From assembly GCF_030815955.1 (NCBI RefSeq), contig NZ_JAUSXK010000001.1, forward strand, positions 3,906,001 through 3,970,000: DNA of 64,000 bases, given 5' to 3'. The notes under the pieces are model-generated. The model ran no database searches, was not told the DNA's origin, and saw only the letters and a list, made by a program, of their open reading frames with translations. Shown one piece after another: positions 33,076 to 43,353 of the stretch (within the stretch, counting starts at the first letter, position 1; each line of letters starts with the position of its first letter). The position numbers and the translations under genes are program-made. This DNA is from Microbacterium murale. GTDB lineage: Bacteria > Actinomycetota > Actinomycetes > Actinomycetales > Microbacteriaceae.

Positions 33076-34554
33076 TCATCCGAGGTGCGTGACGCGTCCG
33101 CCGAGCAGCGTCGCCAGCACAGGCATCGTCCGCAGCGCCCGTCCATCGACAACGTGCGGGTTCGTGCCGCACAGCACCATGTCTGCGAGTTCACCAGGAC
33201 GAATCGCGTTGCGGACGCTCGCGCTCAGCGCCTCGTCGAGGCTCAGTCGTTCGTCCGGGTGCCACGGCTGCCGCTCGTCGTCCGTCCGTCCCACCGCCGC
33301 GCCGATCGCCCGCCATGGGTCCAACGGCGCCACCGGCGCGTCTGAGCCCAGCCGCAGCGTCGCACCGGCGCGGAGCAGCGAAGCCATCGGATAGCCGACG
33401 GCCGTCTGCGCCGCCCAGTACCCATCGACCAGGTCACGATCGTCGAGCGCGTGCTGGGGCTGCACGCTCGCCACGAGGCCGAGACGCGCGAGGCGTGCGA
33501 GGTCGGCGTGCCGCACGAGCTGCGCGTGCTCGATCGTCCCCGATGCTCCGGTCGCCGCGACGGCATCGAGCGCGGATGACACGGCTCGATCGCCGATCGC
33601 GTGAACGGCGACGCCGAGCCCTGAGCCGGCCGCCTCGGTCAGAAGGTCGATCAGCGCACCCGGCGAGATGTTCAGCACGCCGAAGTCCGCATCATCGCCG
33701 GGATAGGAATGCGAGCACGCCGCGGTGCGGGTGCCGAGCGATCCGTCAGTGATGATCTTGAGCGGTCCGACGTGCACAAGCCCGTCGGTACCGGCCAGCG
33801 AATCGCCCGTTCGGAGTCCGATGGCGACGGCTCGCGCCAGATCCGCCGGATACACCGCGAACTCCACACGTTGCGTATGGAATCCACCGCTCACACGACG
33901 ACTCCAGGCATCCGCGTTCCACGCCATGTCGAAGTCCACGATCCCGGTCACTCCGCGCGCTGCGGCAGCTTCTCCAGCGGCCCGCACCGCACGGTCACCA
34001 TGCTCCGGTTCGACGGCGTTCACGCGCTTCGAGATCTCGAACGCATCCTCTTCGCGCAGCATCCCGTCCACAGCGGAGTATCCCTCTCGCGCAAGCGCGG
34101 CGGAGTTCAACCAGACACTGTGGACATCGGCGTTTATCAAGTACGTCGGCACCGCTCCGGTCGCGGCGTCGAGCACCTCGAGCGAGGGGGAATCGACCCA
34201 GAGTGCGTCACGGAATCCCGTACCCACACGGCGACCGTCGGCCAGCGGCGCGATGCCGGACATCCGTGAAGCAGCATCGACGGCAGTGACCGCATCACCG
34301 AGCTGTTCGCGTTCCGAGGCCAGAGCCCACTGCACGGTGTGGACATGGTTGTCCCACAATCCGGGAACGATCCACGTGCCGCCGGCGTCGAGAACTTCAC
34401 CGGGCGCGGGCAGCGCGCCGACGGGGGCGATGTCGCTGATGCGCCCATCCACCACATGGATGTCGACGGGCTCATCGTCGCTGAGGAACTCGCGTCCTGG
34501 CCCGGCGATCCGCGCACCGCGGACCACGGCGACCTGATCGCCGACGAAAGTCAT
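33076..34554 (-). CDS. Amidohydrolase (YtcJ-like)
   Basis: 492-residue metal-dependent hydrolase. The N-terminal beta-sandwich includes GTWIVPGLWDNHVHTVQW with the HxH metal motif. Further ligands are His in VAVHAIGDRAV and IEHAQLV, and the terminal Asp is in LGSDAPVAPLDPW. The YtcJ group hydrolyses amides such as formamides of aryl or sugar compounds; the substrate is not predictable. Its start overlaps the PaiB-like stop by 4 bp, so the two genes form an operon. Confidence 0.88.
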   Translation of the reverse strand: MTFVGDQVAVVRGARIAGPGREFLSDDEPVDIHVVDGRISDIAPVGALPAPGEVLDAGGTWIVPGLWDNHVHTVQWALASEREQLGDAVTAVDAASRMSGIAPLADGRRVGTGFRDALWVDSPSLEVLDAATGAVPTYLINADVHSVWLNSAALAREGYSAVDGMLREEDAFEISKRVNAVEPEHGDRAVRAAGEAAAARGVTGIVDFDMAWNADAWSRRVSGGFHTQRVEFAVYPADLARAVAIGLRTGDSLAGTDGLVHVGPLKIITDGSLGTRTAACSHSYPGDDADFGVLNISPGALIDLLTEAAGSGLGVAVHAIGDRAVSSALDAVAATGASGTIEHAQLVRHADLARLARLGLVASVQPQHALDDRDLVDGYWAAQTAVGYPMASLLRAGATLRLGSDAPVAPLDPWRAIGAAVGRTDDERQPWHPDERLSLDEALSASVRNAIRPGELADMVLCGTNPHVVDGRALRTMPVLATLLGGRVTHLG

Positions 34555-35195
34555 GCCGTGCGACCGGGTCGGGCATCCTGCGCTCTGCGCATCTCCCCTG
34601 CCAGCGCCACGTTCGAGTAGACGCCGTCGCTCTGCAGCTCGGCGATCACACGCTCGACCGTTTCAGCGTCTTTGTTCTGGCTGAGCTTGCGCTTGGCCAC
34701 CACTCGAGTCGGCGTCAGGCGGAATCCGACCGTCCCAGACGCCAGACGGTGCACAAAAGCCTCGTCGTTCGGCCGTTCCCACATGAGCCGCGGATCCGGC
34801 AACCGCCCTTCGAAACGCTCCACGAGCCGATCCAGGACGCGCAGATTCTCTTCATCGCTGAGTATCTCCGGCACACCGGAGAGATGCACGGCGATGTAGT
34901 TCCAGGTCGGCACTGCCTGGGTGCCGGCGCCGTACCAACCGGGCGATACGTAGCCGTGCGGCCCTTGGAACACGACCAGCAGCTCACGCCCGCCCATGCC
35001 GTGGATCCGATCGTCAGGGCGACCGACGTGCCCCACGATCGTGAGGTCGTCGCGTCCCTCTTCGAGCATCATCACGTAGTGCGACGCGACCTGGCCGTCT
35101 TCCGATGCGCTGACGATCGTCGCCCATGGATTCTGCTCGATCACACGCCGCATCTCCGTGACATCGGCAAGAGTGAAGCTGGGATTCTGACGCAT
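34551..35195 (-). CDS. FMN-binding PaiB-like protein
   Basis: 214 residues of the PaiB/FMN-binding split-barrel family, annotated as negative transcriptional regulators in Bacillus. Motifs: NPWATIVSASEDGQVASHYVMML, GHVGRPDDR, the family hallmark WYG in SPGWYGAGTQAVPTWNYIAVHL, and LMWERPND. It may bind flavin or heme rather than DNA. It begins at ATG 35195 and is translationally coupled to the amidohydrolase, suggesting a shared metabolic role. Confidence 0.88.
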   Translation of the reverse strand: MRQNPSFTLADVTEMRRVIEQNPWATIVSASEDGQVASHYVMMLEEGRDDLTIVGHVGRPDDRIHGMGGRELLVVFQGPHGYVSPGWYGAGTQAVPTWNYIAVHLSGVPEILSDEENLRVLDRLVERFEGRLPDPRLMWERPNDEAFVHRLASGTVGFRLTPTRVVAKRKLSQNKDAETVERVIAELQSDGVYSNVALAGEMRRAQDARPGRTA

Positions 35196-35222
35196 GCTCT
35201 CAGCCTATGGCCGTCGACAGGC

Positions 35223-36716
35223 TCACGTCTTGCGCAGAGCCTGCGGCGCGACAGCCGTCGCCTCCTCAGCCTTCCATGCCTCCCACCCTGGGTCCCCGGC
35301 CATGAACACCTCGATCTCCTCACGGCTTGCTCGCAGCTTCGGATCGTGCGTCAGGTACTTCTTCGTCTCACGCGCCACCAGGCCGGAGAGCACCAGGAGA
35401 CCGATCAGGTTCGGGAACGCCATCAAGCCGTTCATCGCATCGGAGAAGGCCCACACCACACCGAGCTGCACCGTGCATCCGATGAACACCACGAGCGAGA
35501 AGATGATCCGGAACGGCATCACCGCGCGCCGCCCGAACAGTCGCTCCACGTTGCGCTCGCCGTAGTACGACCAGCCGAGGATCGTGGAGCCCGCGAACAT
35601 CACCAACCCCAGAGTCACGATGATGTGCCCCCAGTCCCCCGGGAGCCCGTGTGAGAACGCCTCTCCAGTCATGAGCGCTGGACTGATCTGCTCACCCGTC
35701 TCCGGATCGATCTTGCTCCAGGTCCCCGTGGCGATGATGACGAGCCCGGTGCACGAGACCACGATGATCGTGTCGATGAACGTCTGCGTCATGGACACCA
35801 GACCCTGGCGCACGGGATGGCTGGTCTGCGCCGCCGCAGCTGCGATGGCTGCCGAGCCCATGCCGGACTCGTTGGAGAAGATGCCGCGGGCCACGCCGAA
35901 CTGCACGGCGATGATGATCGCGGAACCGGCGAAGCCGCCCACCGCGCTGGTTCCCGTGAACGCCTCAGTGAAGATCTGTGCGAATGCCGCCGGGAGGGCA
36001 CCGACGTTGGCGATCAGGATGTAGATCGCGCCGAGCACGTAGAACACGATCATGATCGGCACGAGTCCTGCTGTCACGCGGCCGATCGACTTGATGCCGC
36101 CCACGAGGACGACCAGGGCGAACGCCGTCAGCACGAGCCCGGTCACCCATGTCGGCACGCTGAAGCTCGAGTCGAGATTCTGCGCGATCGAGTTGCCCTG
36201 AGTCATGTTGCCGATCCCGAAGCAGGCGATCACCGCGAAGATCGAGAACGACAGGCCGAGAACCTTCCCGATCGGTCCCTTGATGCCGCGCTCGAGATAC
36301 TGCTGCGGACCGCCATTCTTCTCGCCGGCCGAGTCCGTCGTTCGGAAACGCACGCCGAGGAACGCCTCGGAGTATTTCGACGCCATGCCGAGCAGGCCCG
36401 TCACCCACATCCAGAACAGCGCACCAGGGCCGCCGATGCCGATCGCCGTCGCAACGCCGACGATGTTGCCCGTCCCGACTGTCGCGGCCAGCGCCGTCGT
36501 CAATGCCTGGAACTGCGAGATGTCACCGGAGGACCCAGGGTCCTTCCGGGTGAAAAGACCCAGCCTTAGGGCAGGACCAAGGCGGAGGAACTGCAATCCG
36601 CCGAGACGGATCGTGAGATACAAACCGGTACCGAGAAGGAGCGGTATGAGGAACCACGGCCCCCAGATCCAACCGCTGAATGTCTCAAGCGCGCTCTGCA
36701 AGCCTGCGAGGTCCAT
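35223..36716 (-). CDS. Alanine/glycine:cation symporter (AGCS family)
   Basis: 497-residue membrane transporter with about eleven helices that takes up alanine or glycine with sodium or protons. Family signatures: TVGTGNIVGVATAIGIGGPGALFWMWVTG, the GIGNMTQGNS segment and GWSYYGERNVERLFG. Start ATG 36716 follows a GGGAG site; the TTG at 36719 is less likely. An imperfect 12-bp inverted repeat lies upstream at 36735-36767. It is a single gene ending 28 bp before the PaiB-like gene. Confidence 0.93.
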   Translation of the reverse strand: MDLAGLQSALETFSGWIWGPWFLIPLLLGTGLYLTIRLGGLQFLRLGPALRLGLFTRKDPGSSGDISQFQALTTALAATVGTGNIVGVATAIGIGGPGALFWMWVTGLLGMASKYSEAFLGVRFRTTDSAGEKNGGPQQYLERGIKGPIGKVLGLSFSIFAVIACFGIGNMTQGNSIAQNLDSSFSVPTWVTGLVLTAFALVVLVGGIKSIGRVTAGLVPIMIVFYVLGAIYILIANVGALPAAFAQIFTEAFTGTSAVGGFAGSAIIIAVQFGVARGIFSNESGMGSAAIAAAAAQTSHPVRQGLVSMTQTFIDTIIVVSCTGLVIIATGTWSKIDPETGEQISPALMTGEAFSHGLPGDWGHIIVTLGLVMFAGSTILGWSYYGERNVERLFGRRAVMPFRIIFSLVVFIGCTVQLGVVWAFSDAMNGLMAFPNLIGLLVLSGLVARETKKYLTHDPKLRASREEIEVFMAGDPGWEAWKAEEATAVAPQALRKT

Positions 36717-36734
36717 CAATGCTCCCGTCTATGC

Positions 36735-36767
36735 GTCCTGCAACTGAAAGTTCTGCAGTTGAAGGAC
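36735..36767. promoter_or_regulatory. Inverted repeat upstream of the AGCS symporter gene
   Basis: GTCCTGCAACTG (36735-36746) and CAGTTGAAGGAC (36756-36767) pair at 11 of 12 positions around a 9-nt loop. It sits between the nei stop and the symporter start, so it may be the nei terminator, an operator, or both. Confidence 0.4.
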
Positions 36768-36775
36768 CACACTAG

Positions 36776-37792
36776 TCAGGCCTGGCACCTCGGGCACCAG
36801 TAGAGCTTGCGCGCGCCGATCTCCTCGAGCGCGATCTCGGTGCCGCAGACGCGGCACGGGAGGCCGGCCCGGTGGTACACCCAGTGCCGATCGTCCCGGC
36901 TCGCCATCGCTGCACGGTAGTCGGTCGGCGACAGGTCATCCATGGTCATCATCTGACCGGTTTCGACCCCGATGGCCAACAGGCGCACCCAGTCGTGCCA
37001 GAGCTGTCGCACGATCTCCTCTGGCACGTCCCTGCCGGGCGTGTGCGGGTTCAGGCGGGCCCGGTAGAGCATCTCTGCGCGATACACGTTGCCGATCCCG
37101 CTGACCACGGACTGATCCATCAGCAGCAGCGCGATCGGCGTCGACTTCTTGCGCACGGCCAGGACGAAGCGCTCCTCGTTCGCGGTCGGGTCGCCGACGA
37201 GCGGATCCGGGCCGAGCTTGGCGACGGTCTGGAGCATCTCGTCAGGAGTCTGGAGTACACAGGCCGTCGGTCCGCGCAGGTCCGCCGCGGTGATGTCGGT
37301 CATCAGGCGCAATCGCACCTGACCGACGATCGGGGGTGGCCATTCCGCGCTCTCATCGGCGAGACCCTTGGTCTGCTCAGACATGCGCACGTGCACGCGT
37401 GCTCGCCTGGGCGCACCGATCGAGGCCAGCGAGTTCTCGCCGGCATCGTCCAGGATCGGGACAGCGCTCAGGTCCGACGCATCCAGATCCGTGCCGCGCT
37501 GATTCGTCTGACCCATCCGCCCGTTGGCCGAGGCGATGGTCGGATCGATCAGGATCTCGCCGGCGAAGTCCCATGCGCCGTAGAGGCCGAGATGCACCCG
37601 CAGCCAGAGGTCGCCCTCGGTCTCGAGGAACATCTGCTTGCCGACGGCCTTGACGCTCACCGCCTCACGACCGTCGAGCATCGCCGCCCCCTCGGCGAAC
37701 CGCCCCTGAGGGCTGGATGCCTGCAGCCGCTTGCCGATGAAGTTGCGCTCGAACTGCCGAGCGATCCGGTGGACGGAGTGACCCTCGGGCAT
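36776..37792 (-). CDS. nei: Fpg/Nei family DNA glycosylase (Nei1-like)
   Basis: 338-residue base-excision repair glycosylase/AP lyase for oxidised bases. The catalytic N-terminus MPEGHSVHRIARQ has Pro2 and Glu3 intact. The H2TH region includes SVVSGIGNVYRAEMLYRARL, and the C-terminal zinc finger has CRVCG and CPRCQ. At 338 residues it is longer than Fpg, owing to an insert around residues 80-150. The MPEGH start fixes ATG 37792. It is followed, as in M. tuberculosis (Rv2464c-Rv2465c), by rpiB one base away upstream in the same operon. Confidence 0.93.
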   Translation of the reverse strand: MPEGHSVHRIARQFERNFIGKRLQASSPQGRFAEGAAMLDGREAVSVKAVGKQMFLETEGDLWLRVHLGLYGAWDFAGEILIDPTIASANGRMGQTNQRGTDLDASDLSAVPILDDAGENSLASIGAPRRARVHVRMSEQTKGLADESAEWPPPIVGQVRLRLMTDITAADLRGPTACVLQTPDEMLQTVAKLGPDPLVGDPTANEERFVLAVRKKSTPIALLLMDQSVVSGIGNVYRAEMLYRARLNPHTPGRDVPEEIVRQLWHDWVRLLAIGVETGQMMTMDDLSPTDYRAAMASRDDRHWVYHRAGLPCRVCGTEIALEEIGARKLYWCPRCQA

Positions 37793-37793
37793 C

Positions 37794-38279
37794 TCAGGCC
37801 CGCGGATCGGGAAGGAGCGAGCCGTCGCGTTCGAAATCCGCGATCTGGCCGATGCGACGCACGTGGCGCTCTTCGTCTGAGAACGGAGTGGAGATGAAGC
37901 GGTCGATGAACGAGGTGACCTCTTCGAACGTGTGCTGGCGTGCACCGATCGAGATCACGTTCGCATCGTTGTGCTCACGAGCCAGCTCAGCTGTCGAGAG
38001 GTTCCACACCAGTGCCGCGCGGACGCCCTGAACCTTGTTCGCCGCAATCTGTTCGCCGTTGCCCGAGCCGCCGAACACGACGCCCAGGGCATCGACGCCC
38101 GCCGTCTGATCGGCGACGACGCCCTGCGCTGCACGGATGCAGAAGGCCGGGTAATCGTCGACGGCGTCGTACTCGAGCGGACCGTGGTCGATGACGTCGT
38201 GCCTCGCGGCGCGCAGGTGCTCCTGCAGCTTCGTGGAGAATTCCAGTCCCGCGTGGTCTGTGGCGATATGGATGCGCAT
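37794..38279 (-). CDS. rpiB: Ribose-5-phosphate isomerase B
   Basis: 161 residues. Interconverts ribose-5-phosphate and ribulose-5-phosphate in the pentose phosphate pathway. Motifs: IATDHAGLEFSTKLQEHL, DHGPLEYDAVDDYP, and the substrate loop GVVFGGSGNGEQIAANKV. Actinobacterial RpiB uses Glu instead of the E. coli Cys as base; GEQ in GNGEQ fits. It precedes nei on the same strand with almost no gap, so they are cotranscribed. Confidence 0.95.
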   Translation of the reverse strand: MRIHIATDHAGLEFSTKLQEHLRAARHDVIDHGPLEYDAVDDYPAFCIRAAQGVVADQTAGVDALGVVFGGSGNGEQIAANKVQGVRAALVWNLSTAELAREHNDANVISIGARQHTFEEVTSFIDRFISTPFSDEERHVRRIGQIADFERDGSLLPDPRA

Positions 38280-38316
38280 GCTCACCATCCTAGAAGCGTC
38301 GGTGTGCCCGCCCGCG

Positions 38317-39498
38317 TCAGGGCACCAGACCGGCGGCAGCGGGCTTGAAGCCCAGCCGCACGTTTTCGCAATCACCGGCGCGCGACACGTCGTACCAGGG
38401 GCCGAGGTCGGTCAGGTGCGGGCGGTCGGCCGCCGGCGTGCCCTCCAGCCGCTCGATCACGAGGTCTACCAGGCCGGCGACGAACGCCGGATGGACGCCG
38501 GGCGTCTGGGTGCGAGTCGCGAGAAGACCTGCCTGGACAGCGGACTCCATCGCCTCGGTGTCCAGATCCCACATGACCTCCATATGGTCGCTGACGAATC
38601 CAAGTGGCACGATCACGACGGCCTTCGCCCCGGATGCAGGCAGCTCGGCGATCACATCGTTGATGTCGGGCTCGAGCCATGGCTGCGTCGGAGGACCCGA
38701 ACGCGACTGGAACACCAGCTGCCACGGCACCGTCCGGCCACCCGTGACGGCGGCGAGGTTCTCGATGATGTGCGCGGCGACGGCCCGGTGCTGTGCGACA
38801 TACGCGCCGCCCTCACCCCACTCGACAGTCCGTGGTCCTGAGCGCTCGGCGTCGGCGGTGGGGATGGAGTGGGTGGAGAAGAGCACATGGATGTCGGATG
38901 CCGGGATCCCCTGCTCCAGGAACGCCACGACTGCGGCATCCACACCCTCCTGGAACGGCTGAACGAAGCCGGGATGGTCGAAGTAGAGGCGCACCTTGTC
39001 CGCGGTCACGCGCTCTTCGAGGCCCGCATCGGTGATGGCGCGTGCGATGTCCTCGCGGTACTGCCGATCACTGGAATACGAGCTGTAGGCACTGGTCGCG
39101 AGCACCAGCAGCGTCGCGTGTCCGTCGTCGGCGGCGGCTGTGAAGGCCTCGTCGAGATACGGTTCCGAGTTCCGGTTGCCCCAATACACCGGCAGATCGA
39201 GGCCTCGGCCTGCGATCTCTGCTTCGAGAGCGGCCTTGAGCGCGCGATTCTGAGCGTTGATCGGGCTGACGCCGCCGAAATGGCGGTAGTGATGCGCCAC
39301 CTCTTCCAGCCGCTCGTCCGGGATTCCTCGGCCCCTCGTCACGTTGCGCAGGAACGGAATCACTTCGTCCTGACCTTCCGGCCCGCCGAAACTGGCGAGC
39401 ACCAGAGCGTCGTACGCCACCGGCGTCTCGACGAACTCGGGGCCGCCCGCGGCGGCGGATGATGCGAAGGGTACGAGGTTCGGATCGGGTGCAGTCAC
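38317..39498 (-). CDS. hemH: Ferrochelatase (coproporphyrin type)
   Basis: 393 residues. Inserts Fe(II) into a porphyrin; actinobacteria use the coproporphyrin-dependent pathway, so coproporphyrin III is the likely substrate. Signatures: YDALVLASFGGPEGQDEVIPFLRNV at the start, HYRHFGGVSPIN, the catalytic His in LFSTHSIP and the Glu-containing PLGFVSDHMEVMWDLD. It is divergent from pepN and upstream of rpiB-nei. Other heme genes are not in the window. Confidence 0.94.
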   Translation of the reverse strand: MTAPDPNLVPFASSAAAGGPEFVETPVAYDALVLASFGGPEGQDEVIPFLRNVTRGRGIPDERLEEVAHHYRHFGGVSPINAQNRALKAALEAEIAGRGLDLPVYWGNRNSEPYLDEAFTAAADDGHATLLVLATSAYSSYSSDRQYREDIARAITDAGLEERVTADKVRLYFDHPGFVQPFQEGVDAAVVAFLEQGIPASDIHVLFSTHSIPTADAERSGPRTVEWGEGGAYVAQHRAVAAHIIENLAAVTGGRTVPWQLVFQSRSGPPTQPWLEPDINDVIAELPASGAKAVVIVPLGFVSDHMEVMWDLDTEAMESAVQAGLLATRTQTPGVHPAFVAGLVDLVIERLEGTPAADRPHLTDLGPWYDVSRAGDCENVRLGFKPAAAGLVP

Positions 39499-39621
39499 TC
39501 TTCCATCTTTCCACCACTGCGCACCGACAACGCCCGGGTCCTGGCGTAGGCTGTCATGGTTGCCGTCGGCGCCAGCCGCGTCGGATCTCGGCGCCGACCC
39601 GAACCCCTGGGAGAATCAGCT

Positions 39622-42189
39622 GTGCCTGGAGAGAACCTCACCCGAATCGAAGCTCAGGAGCGTCGTGCTCTCATCGACACCCAGTCGTACGGAATCTCGC
39701 TCGATCTGACGAAGGGCGCAGAGGTCTTCGGATCGCGCAGCGTCGTGCACTTCCGGGCGACACCGGGAAGCTTCACCTTCATCGACCTGATCGCGCGCGA
39801 CGTGCGCGAGATCTCCCTCAACGGCGAACAGCTCGATCCGGACGAGGTCTTCGACGACTCCCGCATCGCGCTGTCGGGCCTCCAGGAGGAGAACGTCCTC
39901 GTCGTCGACGCCGACTGCCTGTACACCAACACCGGCGAAGGGCTGCATCGTTTCGTCGATCCGGTGGACGGCGAGGTGTACCTCTACTCGCAGTTCGAGG
40001 TGCCCGATTCGCGCCGCGTCTTCGCAGTGTTCGAGCAGCCTGACCTGAAGGCGACGTTCCAGTTCACGATCACGGCACCCGAGGCCTGGAAGGTCATCTC
40101 CAACTCCCCGACTCCGGAGCCGATCAAGCACGACGAGAACGAGACCGCCACGTGGGGATTCGAACCCACTCCGCGCATCTCCTCCTACATCACCGCTCTC
40201 ATCGCCGGGCCGTACGAGTCCACATTCTCCGAGCTGACGAGCGCGTCCGGCAACGTCATCCCGCTCGGCGTCTACGGTCGCAAGAGCCTGTGGCAGCACC
40301 TCGACGCCGACTACATCTTCGACAAGACGCGCGAGGGTTTCGCGTACTACGAGGAGAAGTTCGGTGTCCCGTACCCGTTCGCGAAGTACGACCAGCTGTT
40401 CGTCCCTGAGTTCAACGCCGGAGCCATGGAGAACGCGGGCGCGGTCACTTTCACCGAGACGTACGTATTCCGCAGCAAGGTGACGGATGCCGTCAAGGAG
40501 CGCCGCGTCGTCACGATCCTGCACGAGCTCGCGCACATGTGGTTCGGTGACCTCGTCACCATGAAGTGGTGGAACGACCTGTGGCTGAATGAGTCGTTCG
40601 CCGAATGGGCGTCTACCATCGCCACCGCAGAGGCCACCGAGTGGACCGAGGCGTGGACGACGTTCAATGCCATGGAGAAGACCTGGGCCTATCGTCAGGA
40701 CCAGCTGCCCTCCACGCACCCGATCGTCGCCGAGATCAACGACCTCGAGGACGTCCAGGTCAACTTCGACGGCATCACGTACGCCAAGGGCGGATCGGTG
40801 CTCAAGCAGCTCGCGGCCTGGGTCGGCATCGAGGCGTTCTTCGCCGGCGTCGGACAGTACTTCCAGAAGCACGCGTGGGGCAACACCGAGGTGACCGACC
40901 TGCTGACAGAGCTCGAAGCCACCAGCGGCCGTGACCTCAGCACGTGGTCCAAGAAGTGGCTCGAGACCGCAGGGGTCAACACGCTCTCCCCTGTCATCGC
41001 TGAGGATTCCGACGGAGTCATCACTCGATTCGCGGTCACTCAGACGGCACCCGCTGACTACCCCACGATCCGCCCGCACCGCCTCGGCATCGGTTTCTAC
41101 GACCTCCTCGACGGAGCCCTCACCCGCACGCACTACGCGGAGGTCGACGTCGACGGCGACCGCACCGAGGTCCCAGAGCTGCAGGGCCGCAAGCGCCCCG
41201 ACCTCGTACTGCTCAACGACAACGACCTCGCCTATGCGAAGATCCGCCTCGACGAGCGGTCGCTGTCCACCGCGATCGATCATCTCGGCGCGATCGCCGA
41301 CCCGCTCGCCCGCTCTCTCGTCTGGGGTGCGGCCTGGGATCAGACCCGCGATGCAGAGAGCGCAGCATCCGACTACATCGAGCTCGTGCTGCGCAACATC
41401 GGCAAGGAATCCGAGTCGACCACGGTTCGCACCACGCTCGCGCAGCTGCGCACCGCTGCAACCCTGTACGTTGCACCCTCCGAGCGGGATGCCGCGCGTC
41501 TGAAGATCGCCGACGGCCTGTGGGATCTCGCACATGGAGCCGAAGCCGGAAGCGACAGCCAGCTGCAGTTCGTCACCGCCTTTGCGAACACACTCGTGAA
41601 CACCGAGCATGCAGGCATCGTCGGGCGCCTGCGCTCGGGCGAAGAGACTCTTCCCGGCCTCGAGATCGACACCGACCTCTCATGGCAGCTTCTCGTCGGC
41701 CTGGCCTCGATCGGAGCGACGGACGTCGCCTCCATCGACGCCGCCCTCGCGGCGGACAACACGTCCAAGGGCGCGGAGTTCGCCGCTCAGGCTCGTGCGG
41801 CGCTGCCGACGCAGGCGGACAAGCGCGCGGCCTGGGCCTCGCTGATCGACGACGCCACCCTGCCCAACACGATCGTGCGTTCCGCGGCCCTCGGCTTCGG
41901 ACATCCCAACAGCACGGGAGTGCTCGGCGAGTTCGTGGCGGACTACTTCGACATGCTGGTGCCGGTCTGGGAGTCGCGCACGTATCAGATCGCCAGCTAC
42001 CTCATCGTCGGGCTCTACCCGACGTCGCTCGCGAACGCTGCGCTGCGTGACGCCACGCGCGCCTGGCTCTCGGCGAACGGCGAGGCAGCGCCAGCCCTGC
42101 GACGCCTCGTCAGCGAAGGCCTCGCCGACGTGGAGCGCGCGCTCGCAGCGCAGTCCCGCGATGCCGAAGTGGACGAAAGTCACAACTGA
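39622..42189 (+). CDS. pepN: Aminopeptidase N (M1 family)
   Basis: 855-residue zinc aminopeptidase releasing N-terminal amino acids from peptides in the cytoplasm. The substrate motif AGAMENAG and the zinc site HELAHMWFGDLVTMKWWNDLWLNESFAEW region (HExxH plus Glu 18 residues later) are intact. The C-terminal half is the helical ERAP1-like domain. GTG 39622 has a GGGAG site and gives the normal N-terminus (VPGENLTRIEAQERR). A TAGGCT -10 at 39547-39552 would give a ~60-nt leader. Confidence 0.95.
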   Translation: MPGENLTRIEAQERRALIDTQSYGISLDLTKGAEVFGSRSVVHFRATPGSFTFIDLIARDVREISLNGEQLDPDEVFDDSRIALSGLQEENVLVVDADCLYTNTGEGLHRFVDPVDGEVYLYSQFEVPDSRRVFAVFEQPDLKATFQFTITAPEAWKVISNSPTPEPIKHDENETATWGFEPTPRISSYITALIAGPYESTFSELTSASGNVIPLGVYGRKSLWQHLDADYIFDKTREGFAYYEEKFGVPYPFAKYDQLFVPEFNAGAMENAGAVTFTETYVFRSKVTDAVKERRVVTILHELAHMWFGDLVTMKWWNDLWLNESFAEWASTIATAEATEWTEAWTTFNAMEKTWAYRQDQLPSTHPIVAEINDLEDVQVNFDGITYAKGGSVLKQLAAWVGIEAFFAGVGQYFQKHAWGNTEVTDLLTELEATSGRDLSTWSKKWLETAGVNTLSPVIAEDSDGVITRFAVTQTAPADYPTIRPHRLGIGFYDLLDGALTRTHYAEVDVDGDRTEVPELQGRKRPDLVLLNDNDLAYAKIRLDERSLSTAIDHLGAIADPLARSLVWGAAWDQTRDAESAASDYIELVLRNIGKESESTTVRTTLAQLRTAATLYVAPSERDAARLKIADGLWDLAHGAEAGSDSQLQFVTAFANTLVNTEHAGIVGRLRSGEETLPGLEIDTDLSWQLLVGLASIGATDVASIDAALAADNTSKGAEFAAQARAALPTQADKRAAWASLIDDATLPNTIVRSAALGFGHPNSTGVLGEFVADYFDMLVPVWESRTYQIASYLIVGLYPTSLANAALRDATRAWLSANGEAAPALRRLVSEGLADVERALAAQSRDAEVDESHN

Positions 42190-42252
42190 CGCACCCCGCT
42201 CCGACCGGGCCTCTGCGACGCTGCCATCCAGCTGCCGCAGAGGCCCGATCGC

Positions 42253-42258
42253 TAGGAT
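42253..42258 (+). promoter_or_regulatory. -10 element for leaderless mscS-like gene
   Basis: TAGGAT ends 6 nt before GTG 42265, fixing that codon rather than ATG 42271 as the probable start of a leaderless mRNA. Confidence 0.45.
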
Positions 42259-42264
42259 CGGAGG

Positions 42265-43353
42265 GTGCTGATGCTTCCCTTTGATACGACCCCGACGCCG
42301 GATTCGGCGAACGAGGTGTCGACATCGTTCCTCACGATCCTCAAGGACATCGGCGGCAGGGCGATCGCCATTGCGATCATCGTCGTGGTCGCTTTCCTGA
42401 TCGGGCTCGCGCTCCGATTCGTCGTCCGCAGGGTCGTGCACCGCATCGTCGACGGTGCGAAATCGAAGGCCAATGTCGAAGACACCCAGGCGCTGGAGCG
42501 ATCACCGCTCGCGGACATGCGTCTGATCCAGCGCACCCGCACTCTCGGCAGCATCCTGCAGAACATCATCAATGTGGCTGTCGTGGTCGTCGGGCTGTTG
42601 ATGGTCATGGCGGTGATCGCTCCCGACTTGATCGCGTCGCTCACGCTGCTCACCGCGGCGCTGGGCGCCGGGCTCGGCTTCGGCGCCCAGAACATCGTCA
42701 AGGACGTTCTGAACGGCCTCTTCATCGTGGCCGAGGATCAGATCGGCATCGGCGATGTCGTGGACACCGGGCTCGCCAGCGGCGTCGTCGAGCATGTCAG
42801 CGTGCGCGTCACGCAGGTGCGCGACGTCAACGGCACGCTCTGGTACGTACGCAACGGCGAGATGCTGCGCATCGGAAACATGTCGCAGGGATGGGCGCGC
42901 GCGATCATCGACCTCGGCGTGCCCGTGGATGCCGACGTTCCGGAGGTCGAGGCCGCGCTCCTCGAAGCGGCGCTGGGGCTCTCGAAGGATCCGAAGTGGC
43001 GCACACGCATCATCGAGCGACCGGAGGTGTGGGGCCTTGAATCGATATCAGGCGAGGCCCTCGTCATCCGTGTCGTGCTGAAGACCCGCGCGAATGCGAA
43101 GGATGACGTCGCACGTGAGCTGCGCATGCGGCTCAAGCGCGCGATCGAGGAGCTGGGGCTCACGGTCCCGAGTCTGGAATCCGTCGTCCCGACCGGCCCG
43201 GAGGGCGCACGGCGTGTGCGCGGCGCGAACCCGCCCACCACCAAACCGAACGCCGTCACCGGAGTGCCGCCCGTCTCGCGCGGCATCTGGCGCAAGAAGG
43301 ACACCCGGCCAGCGTCGAAGGACACACGGCCTACCCCCGAGGATGAAGCATGA
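42265..43353 (+). CDS. Mechanosensitive ion channel (MscS family)
   Basis: 362 residues. Opens under membrane tension to release solutes. Helices occur around residues 25-45, 105-125 and the pore helix [22 protein letters not shown], which has the Gly/Ala packing of MscS TM3. A beta-domain follows ([25 protein letters not shown]), and then a charged tail. GTG 42265 follows a -10 box by 6 nt, so a leaderless start there is plausible. The stop overlaps the globin start (ATGA), giving a three-gene coupled set with globin and the flavoprotein. Confidence 0.92.
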   Translation: MLMLPFDTTPTPDSANEVSTSFLTILKDIGGRAIAIAIIVVVAFLIGLALRFVVRRVVHRIVDGAKSKANVEDTQALERSPLADMRLIQRTRTLGSILQNIINVAVVVVGLLMVMAVIAPDLIASLTLLTAALGAGLGFGAQNIVKDVLNGLFIVAEDQIGIGDVVDTGLASGVVEHVSVRVTQVRDVNGTLWYVRNGEMLRIGNMSQGWARAIIDLGVPVDADVPEVEAALLEAALGLSKDPKWRTRIIERPEVWGLESISGEALVIRVVLKTRANAKDDVARELRMRLKRAIEELGLTVPSLESVVPTGPEGARRVRGANPPTTKPNAVTGVPPVSRGIWRKKDTRPASKDTRPTPEDEA